A stretch of 64,000 nt of DNA from Acanthaster planci (GCF_001949145.1 NW_019091378.1:797986-861985); one strand, 5' to 3'. Shown: positions 29,001 to 38,822, counted from the first letter of the stretch. Made by a program: numbers and translations. The notes: generated by a model not told the origin, from the letters alone.

Positions 29001-31792
29001 AAACTTTTTTAAAAAGCACAATGGTTCTAAAGTAAACCAAAGATGTCAACTGGATATTAGATCAGCATGCGTTGTCACCTGCCTAAGCAAATGGATGTGA
29101 AATCGGCAGACACAATTTGGACCTTTAGCCCTCGCTCAAAGACAAAAGAAAAGGACGACACGGTAAATTTTACCACCCAATGATTGATTGTTTTTCATTT
29201 CTCAATATCAAACACATTACTTCTGTCCATGAACTAGTTTCATCTAAGTAGAACTATTAATTCCATCAGCGTCATCCTTCTCATTCAGAATATCTGCCTC
29301 CAACATTCACACAACTCTATTTCCATGCTTTACTGAGCATAGAAATAGTTCCTGGTTTCAGTAGCCCCGTTAACTGTAACAGGAAACTGGTACACTTGAC
29401 TTTGGTGTACAAGATGACACTTGATATGTTGTAAGACAAATACTCACCCTAATTTGCATAAGTCTTGCTACAATTAGGTTTCTATCCGGCTGAAATATAA
29501 GGAGCAGAAACATTGGCATTGTAACTGCAAAATACAGGAACAACATCACTGCATACTTTTGAAAGCCCCTTGAATGCTATTCAATCAGAATGTGTTTCTG
29601 CTTTTTGTTTAGTTTAACTCTAACTCCCAAAGGTACTTGGCTAGAAACCTTTCTGCATCCTCTAACTTTCGAAACTGTGCAGGACACCAATGGCACATTT
29701 TTGGGGGGGTTTCAGCTTTAAAGGAGCGCTAAAAATAAGTGACTGAAACCCGTCAATGCGGCTTGTGAAATATTGTCTGTAACACATACAGAATGCACGT
29801 AGGCCGTGCAAATTCTGAGATGAGCAAGGCTCGCAAATGGCAGTAAGTCAAATCTACAAAATGTCCTTCTGAATTTTGTTGAACAAGCGTCCTGAGAAAA
29901 ATGCCCACTTCTCAAGCAGACCAGAGATCCATTTCTCTAGTGTGTGGCATTCTCTCACACAAACAAATGGGTTAGGTCACGCCTCTGCAAGCAAAAACAA
30001 GCACCGTTACCATTTCATTGACGTTGCCTGACTCGTTGCCAGACGGTGTCTTCTGCCGATTGGCACCACTCAGCAGTGGCATCTCGTCTGCGTGGTTCAC
30101 TGGCCCAGGGGCTCTCTTGGTCTGCAACTTGACGTCCCGACGTGCATTGTTGGCTGCAACAGCTTGGCCCTCTGTGCTCCGCTGCTGACCACGACAAAAT
30201 CAAGCATTTCAAAAAGTTTAGCTGCATGTTTTAATTCCTGTCGTGTTAATCATGGAAAAAAGCTCTCAAGTTGAAAAGTCGTAATTGTGGAATAACTTTG
30301 CATTTTCAGATGCCATCAACTTTAACCTACCAAAATGTTTCAAATTCACAATGAAGTTTTGAAGGAAATTACAAGTTGAAAGACGGGATGAGCCCACTCC
30401 TTTTACTTTACATAAGACTTCGTGTCCCGTTAAAAAAGATGAGGGAGATTCAGGGATGCTACTAATAGAAATGCTCGGGGAAACGTTTGTGATGGACAGG
30501 GAAGGTGACATTCCTTTGGAATACAGAGAAACAGTCTCCCTTAGTTGGTTGCTATAATATTGTTAGAAGGCGGACAGTTAGTACCAGCTGCTTCAGGAAG
30601 TGGAAGTTGACAAACTAGTTCCTAAGGGAAAAGGGGTAGTTTTGCCAACGCTTCATAGACATGAGGCAAATGCACTGTAGACTGTTGCCTGTGCAATCCA
30701 GGTGACAATCTGCACAGTTTGACGTATAATATGTACATGGATCCTTGAATGTGGGCCAGGTAAACAGCCAAAAACAGTTACTGGACATGTGATGGATTTA
30801 AAAAACCAGTGAGAATTTAGCTCTTGATCATGAACATTTATGCATCGTGAATATGTATGCCGTATGGTGAACACACAAACCTCCTCCATGTCACTGTACG
30901 TCAGTTCCCGTTTCAGCTGCTCCAGCTCCAACCTCTCCCGGGCGCTGCCCACATTGCGGGTGCGGGGGTAGGTAGCTGGGGTGAGGTGGCGTCTTGGCTC
31001 CCTGCTCGGAGGCGAGGCCAATGCAGGCTCCGGGGGAGTGGCGGCCGGGGCAGTTGTCTTCTCACGATCCTTGTTCTTGGTCTTGGACTTCTTCCCTGAG
31101 GCCGGTGCCGCAGCTGCTGCTCTTCTCTCCAGAGGTGGCTCGGCAAATGTGGAGCTTGGCCTCCAGTCCCACTGCAGTGAAGAAAAATTTAACAGAAATT
31201 TTCACCACGTAATTTCTACCTACATTTCCAGCCTATACAAGGCCAGATCCAAGCTATTTTCTGCAGTGATGTATAAAAACAGAGAGTATTGCAAACATGC
31301 AATAAAAGCAGATGAGTATTTTGTTAGCTAGGGAAGATTTCACGCTGTGAGGCCTCATAACTTACCACAAGAATAGACAAAATTGCCCAACAATAGCAGG
31401 TTTTTTATGAATGGTTGCTATCAAAATACAATTTTCCTGGTACTAAACACTCAACAGTTAGTTAAAAAATTGTAAAATTTTTCTTACAAATGCATTTATT
31501 TAATCAGTACATCTCGTTGACAATCTAATGTAACATCAGCCAGAAATCATAAACTTCCAGTTGAATACTCCTTCACCAATATAAATATCAGATTCCAACA
31601 CATTCTCCTTTCTTGTAACCAATAAAAAGCAATTACATAGTTATTGGGTCTGTCCTCATCCTTGTCACCAATCCAGTTGAAGCGGAAGTTGTCATCAACT
31701 CCGCCAAGGGGACGCTTGACCCTGGACCCAGACGGTCGTACCCGTGGCTCTGAAGCCACACCTTTTAACATGGTAGCTCCACCTGTGGCCAT
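1..31792 (-). CDS. PCM1: PCM1, pericentriolar material 1 (3' end cut by window edge)
   Basis: PCM1 is the scaffold of centriolar satellites; it carries proteins to centrosomes and basal bodies along microtubules. I traced 37 coding exons whose splice phases all match (6,349 coding nt here, about 2,116 codons; human PCM1 is about 2,020 aa). The start is the ATG at 31792-31790, reading MATGG, as in the human N-terminus. Upstream in-frame codons are only a GTG behind a splice acceptor at 31807. The order of recognisable blocks follows vertebrate PCM1: SDM/DLD-Q-RS, the QIRDY block, QQHDLLKKMLQQQEE, LRALQNRQ, FYEAK-like YFEAK, WGGSTQQ, ISQNESRPHFLIELF, GDTVIHLDKAL, PRIDTRQLDLQIK and CGEDLLVDISEILFNELAFF. 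Many exons encode glutamine/leucine-rich coiled coil separated by acidic, disordered stretches. The stop codon lies beyond position 1. The gene faces TRAPPC2 head-to-head. Identification is very secure; individual exon edges come from reading GT-AG sites and phase by eye. Confidence 0.96.
3174..8858 (-). CDS. PCM1: PCM1 exons 25-32 (conserved C-terminal domain)
   Basis: Exons: 8800-8858, 8187-8418, 7484-7733, 6723-6836, 5918-6127, 5161-5325, 4147-4385 and 3174-3427 (residues about 1416-1923). This is the best conserved part of the gene, corresponding to the PCM1 C-terminal domain family. It includes FEALRESIYSEVATLISQNE and HFLIELFRELQLLNSDYLR, nearly identical to human, then DELGDTVIHLDKAL with RMREYERLKAE, RIDTRQLDLQIKNIMQEVIP, and CGEDLLVDISEILFNELAFF. 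Exon 26 uses the upstream of two possible acceptors (start 8418) because only that one keeps frame. Exon 32 ends in a long run of E and D. Confidence 0.95.
9341..13110 (-). CDS. PCM1: PCM1 exons 20-24
   Basis: Exons: 12907-13110, 11806-12016, 11243-11442, 9969-10134 and 9341-9677 (residues about 1044-1415). Exon 21 has HWQIQQLQQQLQNSIGLCQ followed by LRDQQCMNNMLQ, parallel to the human INQLKKQLDFSVSICQTLMQDQQ. Exon 22 is a Q/N-rich helix (LQLNMNYAYNQLYQQQQE). Exons 23 and 24 are low-complexity G/S/P/Y-rich linkers that resemble human PCM1 only in composition. Confidence 0.92.
10501..10680 (+). mobile_element. tRNA-derived SINE in PCM1 intron 22
   Basis: The head (GCTCGGTGGTTGAG at 10501) resembles a pol III A box, and GGTTCGAGTCC at 10556-10566 is a perfect B box at tRNA-like distance. 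The body is not a functional tRNA: no acceptor stem closes and no clear anticodon arm exists. A tRNA-unrelated tail (CTTGTGAATTTCTTCC...) follows. It lies antisense to PCM1. Confidence 0.7.
13334..13498. repeat. Foldback element with GGTACC core in PCM1 intron 19
   Basis: A perfect 29-base inverted repeat: 13358-13386 (starting GAAGGCGGTATTTACTGCGG) answers 13447-13475. Imperfect arms extend outward (TAAGGGAACGTTTCATAATT against TTAGGGAGCTTTTCATAATT) to 13334 and 13498. The spacer holds further GCGGTGCC repeats. About 165 bases, non-coding. Likely a MITE or snapback element. Confidence 0.75.
14350..18413 (-). CDS. PCM1: PCM1 exons 14-19
   Basis: Exons: 18147-18413, 17425-17557, 16965-17046, 16176-16303, 14839-14900 and 14350-14479 (residues about 776-1043). 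Exon 14 encodes KLQAAKRKLRELQELVALV, then an acidic run of E, D and G. Exon 15 encodes EAYFEAKMQQQRRELDKLQ, equal to the human FYEAKLQQQQRELKQLQ helix. Exon 17 gives LIAEKLRHRRLQTELKLKQ and exon 19 the ASWGGSTQQSEDDEDD block, matching ATWGGSTQ...DE in human. All junction phases agree. Confidence 0.93.
16576..16700 (+). mobile_element. Diverged tRNA-like SINE in PCM1 intron 16
   Basis: AGCTAAGTGGTCAG (16581) is an A-box-like start, and GGTTTGAGCTCC (16629-16640) a mutated B box. The following CTTACAATCTCTAAGAAAAC tail is vaguely like the tail of the SINE at 10501. A weaker case than that copy. Confidence 0.45.
19124..24352 (-). CDS. PCM1: PCM1 exons 7-13 (central coiled coils)
   Basis: Exons: 24260-24352, 23423-23519, 22588-22817, 21891-22026, 21405-21537, 19803-20034 and 19124-19257 (residues about 425-775). 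They include LRQQHDLLKKMLQQQEE, directly followed by LRALQNRQNALMKLQ, the near-identical pair of human PCM1, then LHALQQKKNHMDELLRQLQEL and RLQEVRQRLDDLRDLVQQY. The phases across the 413-base N gap (20520-20932) match exactly (AG from exon 11 joins A of exon 12), so the gap need not hide coding sequence. Exon 12's acceptor uses a (CT)n microsatellite as its pyrimidine tract. Confidence 0.93.
20037..20068 (+). repeat. (GA)16 microsatellite at a PCM1 splice acceptor
   Basis: Sixteen GA units on the plus strand, so (CT)n on the PCM1 strand, ending at the AG acceptor (20036-20035) of exon 12. It forms the pyrimidine tract of that splice site. Confidence 0.9.
20520..20932. other. Assembly gap (413 N) in PCM1 intron 11
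   Basis: Unknown sequence. The flanking exons (21405-21537 and 19803-20034) join in phase, so no exon is required inside it. Confidence 0.95.
23601..23670. repeat. AATCCTCC-type foldback in PCM1 intron 7
   Basis: TTAACCCTAACCTTCCTCAA followed by TCCTCCAAAATCCTCT, answered by AGAGGATTTTGGGTGATTGA and GGGT. The family recurs nearby at 23875-23965 (GGAGGATTTTGGAAGATTAA) and elsewhere in the window. Confidence 0.6.
26973..27317 (-). CDS. PCM1: PCM1 exon 6 (acidic insert, 5' edge uncertain)
   Basis: This exon encodes about 115 residues (about 310-424) between the first coiled coil and the QQHDLLKKM block. The 3' edge is clear (GAG then GTACGC). Both flanking exons demand phase 0. The obvious acceptor at 27211 breaks the frame, while the AG at 27318, after a pyrimidine-rich stretch, keeps it and gives 345 nt. 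Alternative in-phase starts at 27284 or 27272 have poorer pyrimidine tracts. The sequence is serine/glutamate-rich (SISSRNSELASALGTMELHE...), with a short helix HEQFSAMLRKYEEQ. It is longer than the matching part of human PCM1 and may be lineage-specific. Confidence 0.7.
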
Positions 31793-31807
31793 GGTCTGCA
31801 ACACAAG
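27971..31807 (-). CDS. PCM1: PCM1 exons 1-5 (N-terminal module)
   Basis: Coding exons: 31637-31792 (the exon itself starts at 31807 with a short 5' UTR), 30881-31171, 30011-30184, 29448-29489 and 27971-28234, all joining in phase 0. They encode residues about 1-309. Exon 2 carries a basic KKSKTKNKDREK run and ends in the ELEQLKRELTYSDMEE helix; exon 3 continues QRSTEG...AANNARR, matching the human DLDQRS...AANNKRQ order. The 42-nt exon 4 gives IVARLMQIR, which joins DYMKQAASML of exon 5 as in human IVSRLVQIRDY. Exon 5 holds the LQEQERAYLALLERML coiled coil. Exon 3 has a NAGNAG acceptor (30187-30182), so one glutamine may be optional; conservation favours keeping it. Confidence 0.9.
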
Positions 31808-33438
31808 CTGTAAAGAGAAGACATCGGAAAAATGTATACAGCTTATATTTCACTGTCTGAGCAGGAAAATCAGATGACAAATTGAATTACGAAAACATGA
31901 AAAACAGGGTACCTACTTTAAGATTCACATTGAATTATAATTGCCAGGGAATAATTTTCAGCAAACCATTTGCATAACAAATCTGCTTTACAAAATAATT
32001 TTTGAATACCAGTTGGATAAACTTGTATAGCAATTTTTTTAATGTAATTGCAGTGCAAATTTACCGCACACAATTACACCATGAACTATGGTGGGTGTAC
32101 TCACCCTTGGTAGGACTGATAACCAAAACTAGCTCGTTAACGGTAAAAAAAACCACCTAACTATGTGGTATTAATGAGATATTATTTAGCAATGCGTGGA
32201 CGGTTTTTTTGGAGTTTCCTCCTAAAACATAACTGAAACCCTTTCGGTACAGTGTGGGAGATATTCATCATGTTCATAGTACATAAACAGTGAAATTTCA
32301 GGCATATTTTACATAAAGGTTAAGAGTTCAGTCAATAGTTCAGATTTTCCCCATAGACAGCAACACTGTTTTTGCCCCTTTGAGTTTCAAATGTGAAATA
32401 TGGAACATTAACAGCCACCAATCAATCAGAGAGAACAATCAAGAATCGGAGACATCATCCCGACCGCAAGAATGGCAAAAGTGCAGGTTTAGACAGTGTA
32501 AACGAGCACACTCAGAATCCCACAGCGTTACAAAGCAATGAAAGTTGCAACTGTGAAGCACACAGAGAGTGCCCCACAATTCTGGGACTTGGTAGGACAT
32601 CAACGAGGACAGCAACAATAACAAGTGACAGCACACGTTTGCAAGTTGCACACTGGGCAATGGAGCACTAAACTAGGCACACTTCCCGCTTGGTCAAAAA
32701 CCATGACAACCGCCAACATTACACTGAGAAATCAGCAATTATTAGCGACATACAGCTAACAGTGTAGCTACAATAATAATACTTGACAATTATACTCACA
32801 TTCCGTTCAAATGAAATGTAAATTATTCCCTTGCTTTTGCAGAATTTGGCTCAAAACAAAATCGTTCTTCACCATTCACTATCCCGCAAAAGAAGTAGCC
32901 ATCTTGAAATTTGGAGGAAAGGATGCGCATTGATTTGGCAAGAGTGGTCAGGTCATCATATTCCCGCAAATCACATCTTGTCAATGAGGTTCATAAGAAG
33001 TTCAAGATAAGATCTATTGTTTCACATTTGATTTTCATTCAGAAATTCAAATTAAATTTTCTTCAAAAAAGCTTCCGAAGATTTTTCCCATTTTCAAACA
33101 TGCACTTATTTTTTACGGCACACGGCTACAATTCGCAGGGTGGAAATCGGCAGATTGGTGGCGCGCGCTCGGGAATGAAAGAAGCATTTCGATTGGCCAA
33201 TCAATTATCTACGGCTATTTTGTGTATTTCTATTAAATTGCATAAAATATGAACAGATAGTTCTAAGTAGTCTGGTTTCGGAAGCATCTCGAATAAAGCT
33301 TTGCGAATAAACTTAGGAGGCAAGGTACAGATTACTGTATTGGCCGATCACACTCCCGAAATTCGTTAAGCAGTAGGAACCCAACGTTGTTTTAACTCGG
33401 AATTTATTGATAAAAGCGGCTCAATCGACAATCTGACA
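31808..33438. other. PCM1-TRAPPC2 divergent interval
   Basis: No coding sequence supported here. The interval contains the likely PCM1 first intron (31808-32799), its probable 5' UTR exon, and the shared upstream region of the two divergent genes (about 530 bases from the YY1-like motif to the TRAPPC2 ATG). Open frames such as 32393-32671 show no family resemblance. Confidence 0.5.
32798..32906 (-). promoter_or_regulatory. Probable PCM1 5' UTR exon donor and promoter-proximal YY1-like site
   Basis: On the minus strand a good splice donor (GGAAT then GTGAGTATAA) sits at 32799-32798, about 1 kb upstream of the acceptor at 31807 that opens the first coding exon. A non-coding first exon ending at 32800 is therefore likely. 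Just upstream, 32905-32898 reads AAGATGGC on the minus strand, a YY1-type motif often found near start sites of housekeeping genes. No TATA box is evident. The transcription start was not determined. Confidence 0.4.
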
Positions 33439-35576
33439 ATGGCAGGTAGCTACTATTTTGTAATTGTTGGTCATCATGACAACCCAGTTTTTGAGATGGA
33501 ATACAGCTCTCAACAGAAGGGAGCCGATACTCCAAAGGTAAAGTACAGCCGCGCGCGCGCAAACATGTAAATGATGTAGGCATGGTAGGGGGACCTGGCT
33601 ACGGTACGCCCAACTGTAGCGTCTGTCCCAACCACGAGTTAGGGTGTGTAGCGCTGCAGTTGGGTTGTTCCAACTATTGGGGCCCATTGTCTGTAGAAAA
33701 TTTCTCAAACTTCTCCAAGAATGTGCAGTTCACTCCTGACATAAATATAAATATGGCACTTAATCTGTTTAAAACTTTTTTGTAAAAGCACAAGTTTCAA
33801 TGTAAACAAAATGACTTTGGCACATGCACAGACACTGAACTTCTGTCACTGGTCCAACTATCATGACTGTAGTTTGGCTGGTCTCAACTATAGTTGAGAT
33901 GCTATAGTTGGGGCCTAACAGTCCCACAACATGGCCAAGACAACATCCCAGTCGATTCTCCATTCATTCAACATGAACTACATGTATGGTTAAACTGGAC
34001 CAGAACTGATTTTGAAATCTTTCATAAAATCTACAACTGAAGCCTGATATCCTAATCTTGAGAAGTACTAGTAGGCGTACACTCATCATGACTTGTAATG
34101 GGGTCCCTAGTATTAGCCATGTTAATAATAATATCAGGTCTTTAAATTGTGAATTGTTTACAGAAAGATGACCATCGTCATTTGAATCAGTTCATTGCCC
34201 ATGCAGCACTGGATCTTGTTGATGAGCACATGTGGGGAACAAGCAACATGTAAGTGGCCTAAATCTAACTACACCTAAGTCAACAGTATTTTCGAGGATG
34301 GTCCAGCCGATTTAACGAGCACCGTTTACAACCGGTAAATTGGACAACTTATTAGACAATGTCTACTTGTTTTTATTGACTTACTGTCTTTGAATTGCCC
34401 TAGCCCTCCATTTTCATGTCCGAGTCATTCTTTTGACAGGTATCTGAAGATTGTGGACAAGTTCAATGAGTGGTTCGTCTCTGCCTTTGTCACCGCTGGA
34501 CATATCCTTTCGGTTATGTCAGATGTACAGCTACGTGCACTTTTAATTTGGGCTTATTGGTGTTACGCCACAACTATAGCATCTGTCCCAACTATAGCTA
34601 GGACAGTCCCAACTGTGGTGCTGCAGTTGGGCTGGCCCAACTATTGTTGACCAAGTTCTGTAGAAAATTTTTCAACCTTATCCAAGTTTATGCATCTCAC
34701 ACTTGATACAATTCATCTAAAATATGGCACATCAACTATGACATGACATTGTAAACAATATGACTTTGGCGTATGCTGGGCACGTGCACCCTGGACCACT
34801 GTGCTGTAGTTGGGCCGACCCAACTGCAGCACTCTAGTTGGGACGGCCCAACTATAGTTGGGACTGATGCTGTAGTTGGGGCTTAACATTATTACCATGA
34901 TTTAAAAAAAATCAAAAGACATACATGCATTGAAGCAGAATCTGATTCAAAGTTTCAGTTGTTATCTGTGCAGTTTATAATACAATAAACAGGCAGATTA
35001 TCTGAAGTAAATTACAAGGTACTAATATTGTTTTGGGAGGTACATGTATCTGTGATTTGTGTTAAGATTCCTTGACTTGCTGAGCACGAATCCGCTTCAT
35101 TGTGCTCCATGACAACAAGAACGAAGATGGCATCAAGAATTTTTTCTCGGAAGTCCATGAAATTTTCATCAAGGTACAACGGGAATTGCCAGACTTTTCC
35201 TTTTTGTTTTCCCCACATGTATTTCACACTTTTTTTTTTGAGCAATCATCACCAGTAATCATGGAATCAGTGTGGAAATTGATTACTCATAGTAAAAAAA
35301 AGGAAACTTCTTTGGTGAATTTTGAACTGACCACCCCACAGTAAGGGTTCGGACATTGTGCAAATTGTTGGTTTGCAAAACTTCGTCAATCTTCTGCTGT
35401 TTTGTACAATAGCACAACGTTTATGCCATTTCAACATGAATAAATGGACAACTTCTGTCTTTGTATTTGTTCCGCAGTATTCCATGAACCCATTCTACGA
35501 ACCCAGTACCCCCATCAAGTCCACCGCATTTGAGAAACGGGTCCAACACCTTGCCAAAAGGTTTCTGTCTTCATAA
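33439..35576 (+). CDS. TRAPPC2: TRAPPC2 (sedlin), TRAPP complex subunit 2
   Basis: TRAPPC2 is a small longin-fold core subunit of the TRAPP tethering complexes, which act as Rab1-type exchange factors in ER-Golgi traffic. Five exons: 33439-33537, 34164-34249, 34440-34501, 35088-35173 and 35478-35576, giving 143 aa (human 140). The protein starts [20 protein letters not shown] and contains [36 protein letters not shown] and [20 protein letters not shown], then SMNPFYEP; each has an almost identical counterpart in human sedlin. Four junctions are ordinary except that intron 3 has no usable GT-AG pair in phase. It fits an AT-AC U12 intron exactly (see separate entry). An AATAAA at 36729-36734 could be the poly(A) signal, giving a 3' UTR of about 1.15 kb. 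Confidence 0.96.
33606..33916 (+). mobile_element. MITE copy A in TRAPPC2 intron 1
   Basis: A roughly 310-base element with terminal inverted repeats of the form GCCC(C)AACTRYAGC and further internal CCCAACT/AGTTGGG motifs. It is a diverged copy of the element at 34566-34883: both share GTAGAAAATTTYTCAA, CTTWTCCAAG and TGTAAACAAWATGACTTTGG in the same order. TA flanks both ends, compatible with a Tc1/mariner-like TA target. No coding capacity. Confidence 0.7.
34502..35087 (+). other. U12-type AT-AC intron of TRAPPC2 (intron 3)
   Basis: The intron begins ATATCCTTT at 34502, the textbook U12 5' splice site of the AT-AC class. Near the end, TTCCTTGAC (35068-35076) matches the U12 branch-site consensus TTCCTTRAC. 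The intron ends AC at 35086-35087, 12 bases after the branch adenosine. There is no strong pyrimidine tract, as expected. Splicing C of exon 3 to GA of exon 4 restores [13 protein letters not shown] without gap against human VTAG-HMRFIMLHD. GT-AG alternatives in the same stretch either break the frame or add residues with a poor donor. Confidence 0.88.
34566..34883 (+). mobile_element. MITE copy B in TRAPPC2 intron 3
   Basis: Second copy (about 318 bases) of the element in intron 1, in the same orientation. It is richer in CCCAACT/AGTTGGG palindromes (e.g. 34849-34864, CCCAACTATAGTTGGG). TTA lies on both flanks. It sits inside the AT-AC intron, downstream of the 5' splice site. Confidence 0.7.
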
Positions 35577-38500
35577 CGAGCAATGAGTCCCTTCTCGTAA
35601 TTTCAAGACTCCTGACAGTACAATATGTCTCAGCAGGCCACACGAACATTGGGCAGTGCACATCGGCCTGAGTTCCTGTGCGACAGTCCTCAGAGTCCCA
35701 GACAGCAATTCGGTGTGCTGAGATCCACTTCATGGTGCAGCAGATTTGTAAATCTGTCAGGCATCAGTAAGATCTGGAATACAGTGCAGTTTTAAACAGT
35801 GTTACTGTTGCACTTTGTGCACAAGGACAATATTAATGGTGAAAGAAGGAGATGCTGCAGTCTTGAGCACCACTGCTGCTGTATTTCAGAGGCCAAGATT
35901 TATACAGGTGTGTGCAGTACAGAAATAGGCTAAACAGAAACCGGTAACTGGACGAAGTGCCATAACAAGTGTATCATTTGAGACTGGTTCTCTGCTAGTT
36001 TCTGAATTGGGCCCAGGTGTACTACTGGACTGTGCCCATTCCGATGAAAATTCCCCCTGAGAAGTCCATACCGCATGCACACTGAATCAGTGTATTCCAT
36101 ATGCTGGCCGTCTTGAGCTGATTGCCCAGCACTGTTTCCCGTTTACTGCATGGAGACCATGATACAGTCTCACATATTAGGGGCAACAATTTGACTTTAT
36201 CTCGACTATTAGCTTTTTCATTGTCTATGTCACTAAAGGAATGCTATATCTAAACGTATCTTTTGCCGAAGTCCGCCATGATCACTGTCCTTCAGTGACC
36301 GACCATCGAGGCAGAGTGGCCTTTGGATGGCAATGTTTACAAATTTCAGGCTATCTGGGATAATTGCAGTAATCATACTTTTTCCGTGCTTGTACAGATC
36401 TACTCCACTAGGTTATGATTTTTTATGAATTATTTTTTACATATGTATCATAGAGGATGAATTTTGGGTAATGGTGATATTCTGTAATTTCTAGGCTTGT
36501 ACAAGACATTTTCATGTGCTATGTATACCTGCATTTGTTGTCAAATTTGTGGAATTCATCTTAATCATCTTCATCTTCTTTTAAATATTTTTTCCATTCT
36601 GCTTTCAATCAATTCTTCTCCCTCACGGAATGGCATAAAATTAATTTTGTTTGACAGTGTTTAAGAGCTTTAGTTTGTAAGATTTAAGAAATTTATATAT
36701 ATGTTTATTAACAATTAGAAAACATGTTAATAAATAATCAGAAAAAATTCAATTACTTTGTGAGTTCATTTATAAAGCAATACCTTCCAGGTTACAGTTA
36801 ATATGAATAACTCCATGTTCCAATTTTTTTAAAGGGGCTATGATACAGTGCAGCTTTCTGTTCTAAAGATTCTGAAATGCAAGAAAACCGAATTGTTTAC
36901 TTACTTTCACTGATAAACCTGCATTTTCCATGCTATTCTTGACAAAATAATGAGGGTGGTGAAGACACTGTTCAGTTTAGGTTTCGTTCAAATTGCGAGC
37001 TCGTGAATTTGTAAGAAAAATTAGCTCACAGGTCGACTATCATCAACTGAAATTCGAATTGAATTGCTGATATTCTCAGCAATTTGTGAATAACGAGCAT
37101 TCCGTTAAGGATTGCATATACGCACAAGTCTTAACTGGAACCACGTGTTGGAAGACGAAACTGAGTTCAGAGTTTATTGGGCTTTTGGTTTCGTTGTCTT
37201 CCTCAAAGTAGCGCCCCCCCCCCACCGTGGTGTAGTCCTGATTCACACACAACGAGAGGGCGTCATCACAACGAACTGCTACTGCCACATTAAGCAAAAT
37301 GTTTCGAAGCGCGCAGAGAAAAAAAGCAAGTACATGTGTAAATCGAACACTTCAGATTTTCACTACTCGAGATATCATTGTGCCGAAATATGGTGCCTTG
37401 TGAGCACATAAAGGTACAACGTACGCAAGTAATCGATTCATTGAAGAAAAAAAAAAAGAAACACACACACCCAAACGATGTAGAATAACTGATTGCATAT
37501 ACATGTAGTTAATATAGTCAAGGTATCCCTTACCTACTATATTTTCAAGCTTTATACAAACAAAATAACGAAACAAGATTTCTCAAAGGACTTGAATTTT
37601 GCGGAGGAAAATTCTCACGTGAATCCGAACTCGGGAAATAAAGTTTTGTTCAGCAATAATTTAAGTTACCGTCCAGGGGGTAAGATTGGCAATAATCTAA
37701 TAATAATAATCATAGTTATTGTGACGACCTCAGGTCGTCCTTTGTATGTTTAAGGGACCACTGTTTTTAATGTACATGTATGCGCGTAGATTCTACTGCG
37801 CGTATCCACCACGGGTCACTCCCCTTTCTCGCTTGTGGAAAAATGGTTGCGCGTGCGCGATCTTGCGACTCAGCTGTGCAGTGACCTCGATTCACAAAAT
37901 TTGCAGCCAATCAGGGATTAGGAAAGCTTTGCACTGTCCAATTACAATTAAGGGGGCGGGAGTTTAGAACAACTACATACATGTAATTGCTCTGCTATTA
38001 ATTATAGGGTCTGAGACTAATACAGTATTACTTGAGTAGAAATTTGAAACAAAGAATCAGACCTGGCTTGGAGATGAAATGAAAAGAATGCGTCCAGTCT
38101 GTATCTCTCTGTGGTGCGTTTTTATACCAGGATACTCTAACCAGCGCTGCACTTCTGTACAGCAGGGAGGCCAGAGGCACGCACCGTCACCACGCTACCT
38201 AGTGACGGACAGGTGCGTGACTCCAAACGGGCAGCTTCGTGCAGATAGAACCCACCGCTCGGTTGATAGCAAAGGTCCGTTACATTATATTTACATATAG
38301 CGCAAAAATCCGCTTTAAAAGATGCTCAACGCCCACTTATACGACGGATGTTTGCCGTGCTGTCCCGCAGCTCCAAGAAATTAGCACAACAGTTTTTGAG
38401 TGCATTCTAATTTAACCATAATAGGCAAGCACTTGAGTATCATCTATATCAAAGGGCCGTGACGATAAAATAACAGGCGTACCGGAGAAATTGAGACAAG

Positions 38501-38822
38501 ACGGTATTTGCGTTGTGGCAAATAGGACATAATTTGAATTAGTTGTCACGCAAGGACGTGGCGCGTCGAAACTATAGCAACGCGCGCGAACATCATTATG
38601 TCGAATTCTGAATCAATGACGTCACGCTTGTGCTGTTATTTTGCCTTTTTGTGTCGCTTTCGATACAAAATCATGGCAACGCATTATCAGAGTTCACTTC
38701 GCGCAAGGACCAAGTTGAACAAACATGCGCGGCGGTTGGTCTTGTGGTAAATAACTTCTTTTCCAAAACACCAAATCAGTCTAAATCAGTCATCATGGCA
38801 TAGCAAAAGTACTAAACAGAAA
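35577..38822. other. TRAPPC2-SPATC1 intergenic, no gene recognised
   Basis: Contains the presumed TRAPPC2 3' UTR (to about 36750) and the upstream region of the speriolin-like gene. The short frames here (e.g. 37112-37411, 38079-38300) have no recognisable domains and no conserved splice context. A C8 run at 37214-37221 and an A-run followed by CA repeats near 37446-37469 are simple repeats. Confidence 0.5.

Noticed and set aside
30266..30511. Minus-strand frame SPSLSITNVSPSISISSIPES as an extra PCM1 exon
   Set aside because: Serine-rich like PCM1 linkers, but no donor in phase was found and the flanking exons already join as in human PCM1.
34501..34556. GT-AG alternatives for TRAPPC2 intron 3 (donors at 34513, 34525 or 34536)
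   Set aside because: The first two are in the wrong phase; the last gives a poor donor and adds about nine or more residues in a highly conserved block.
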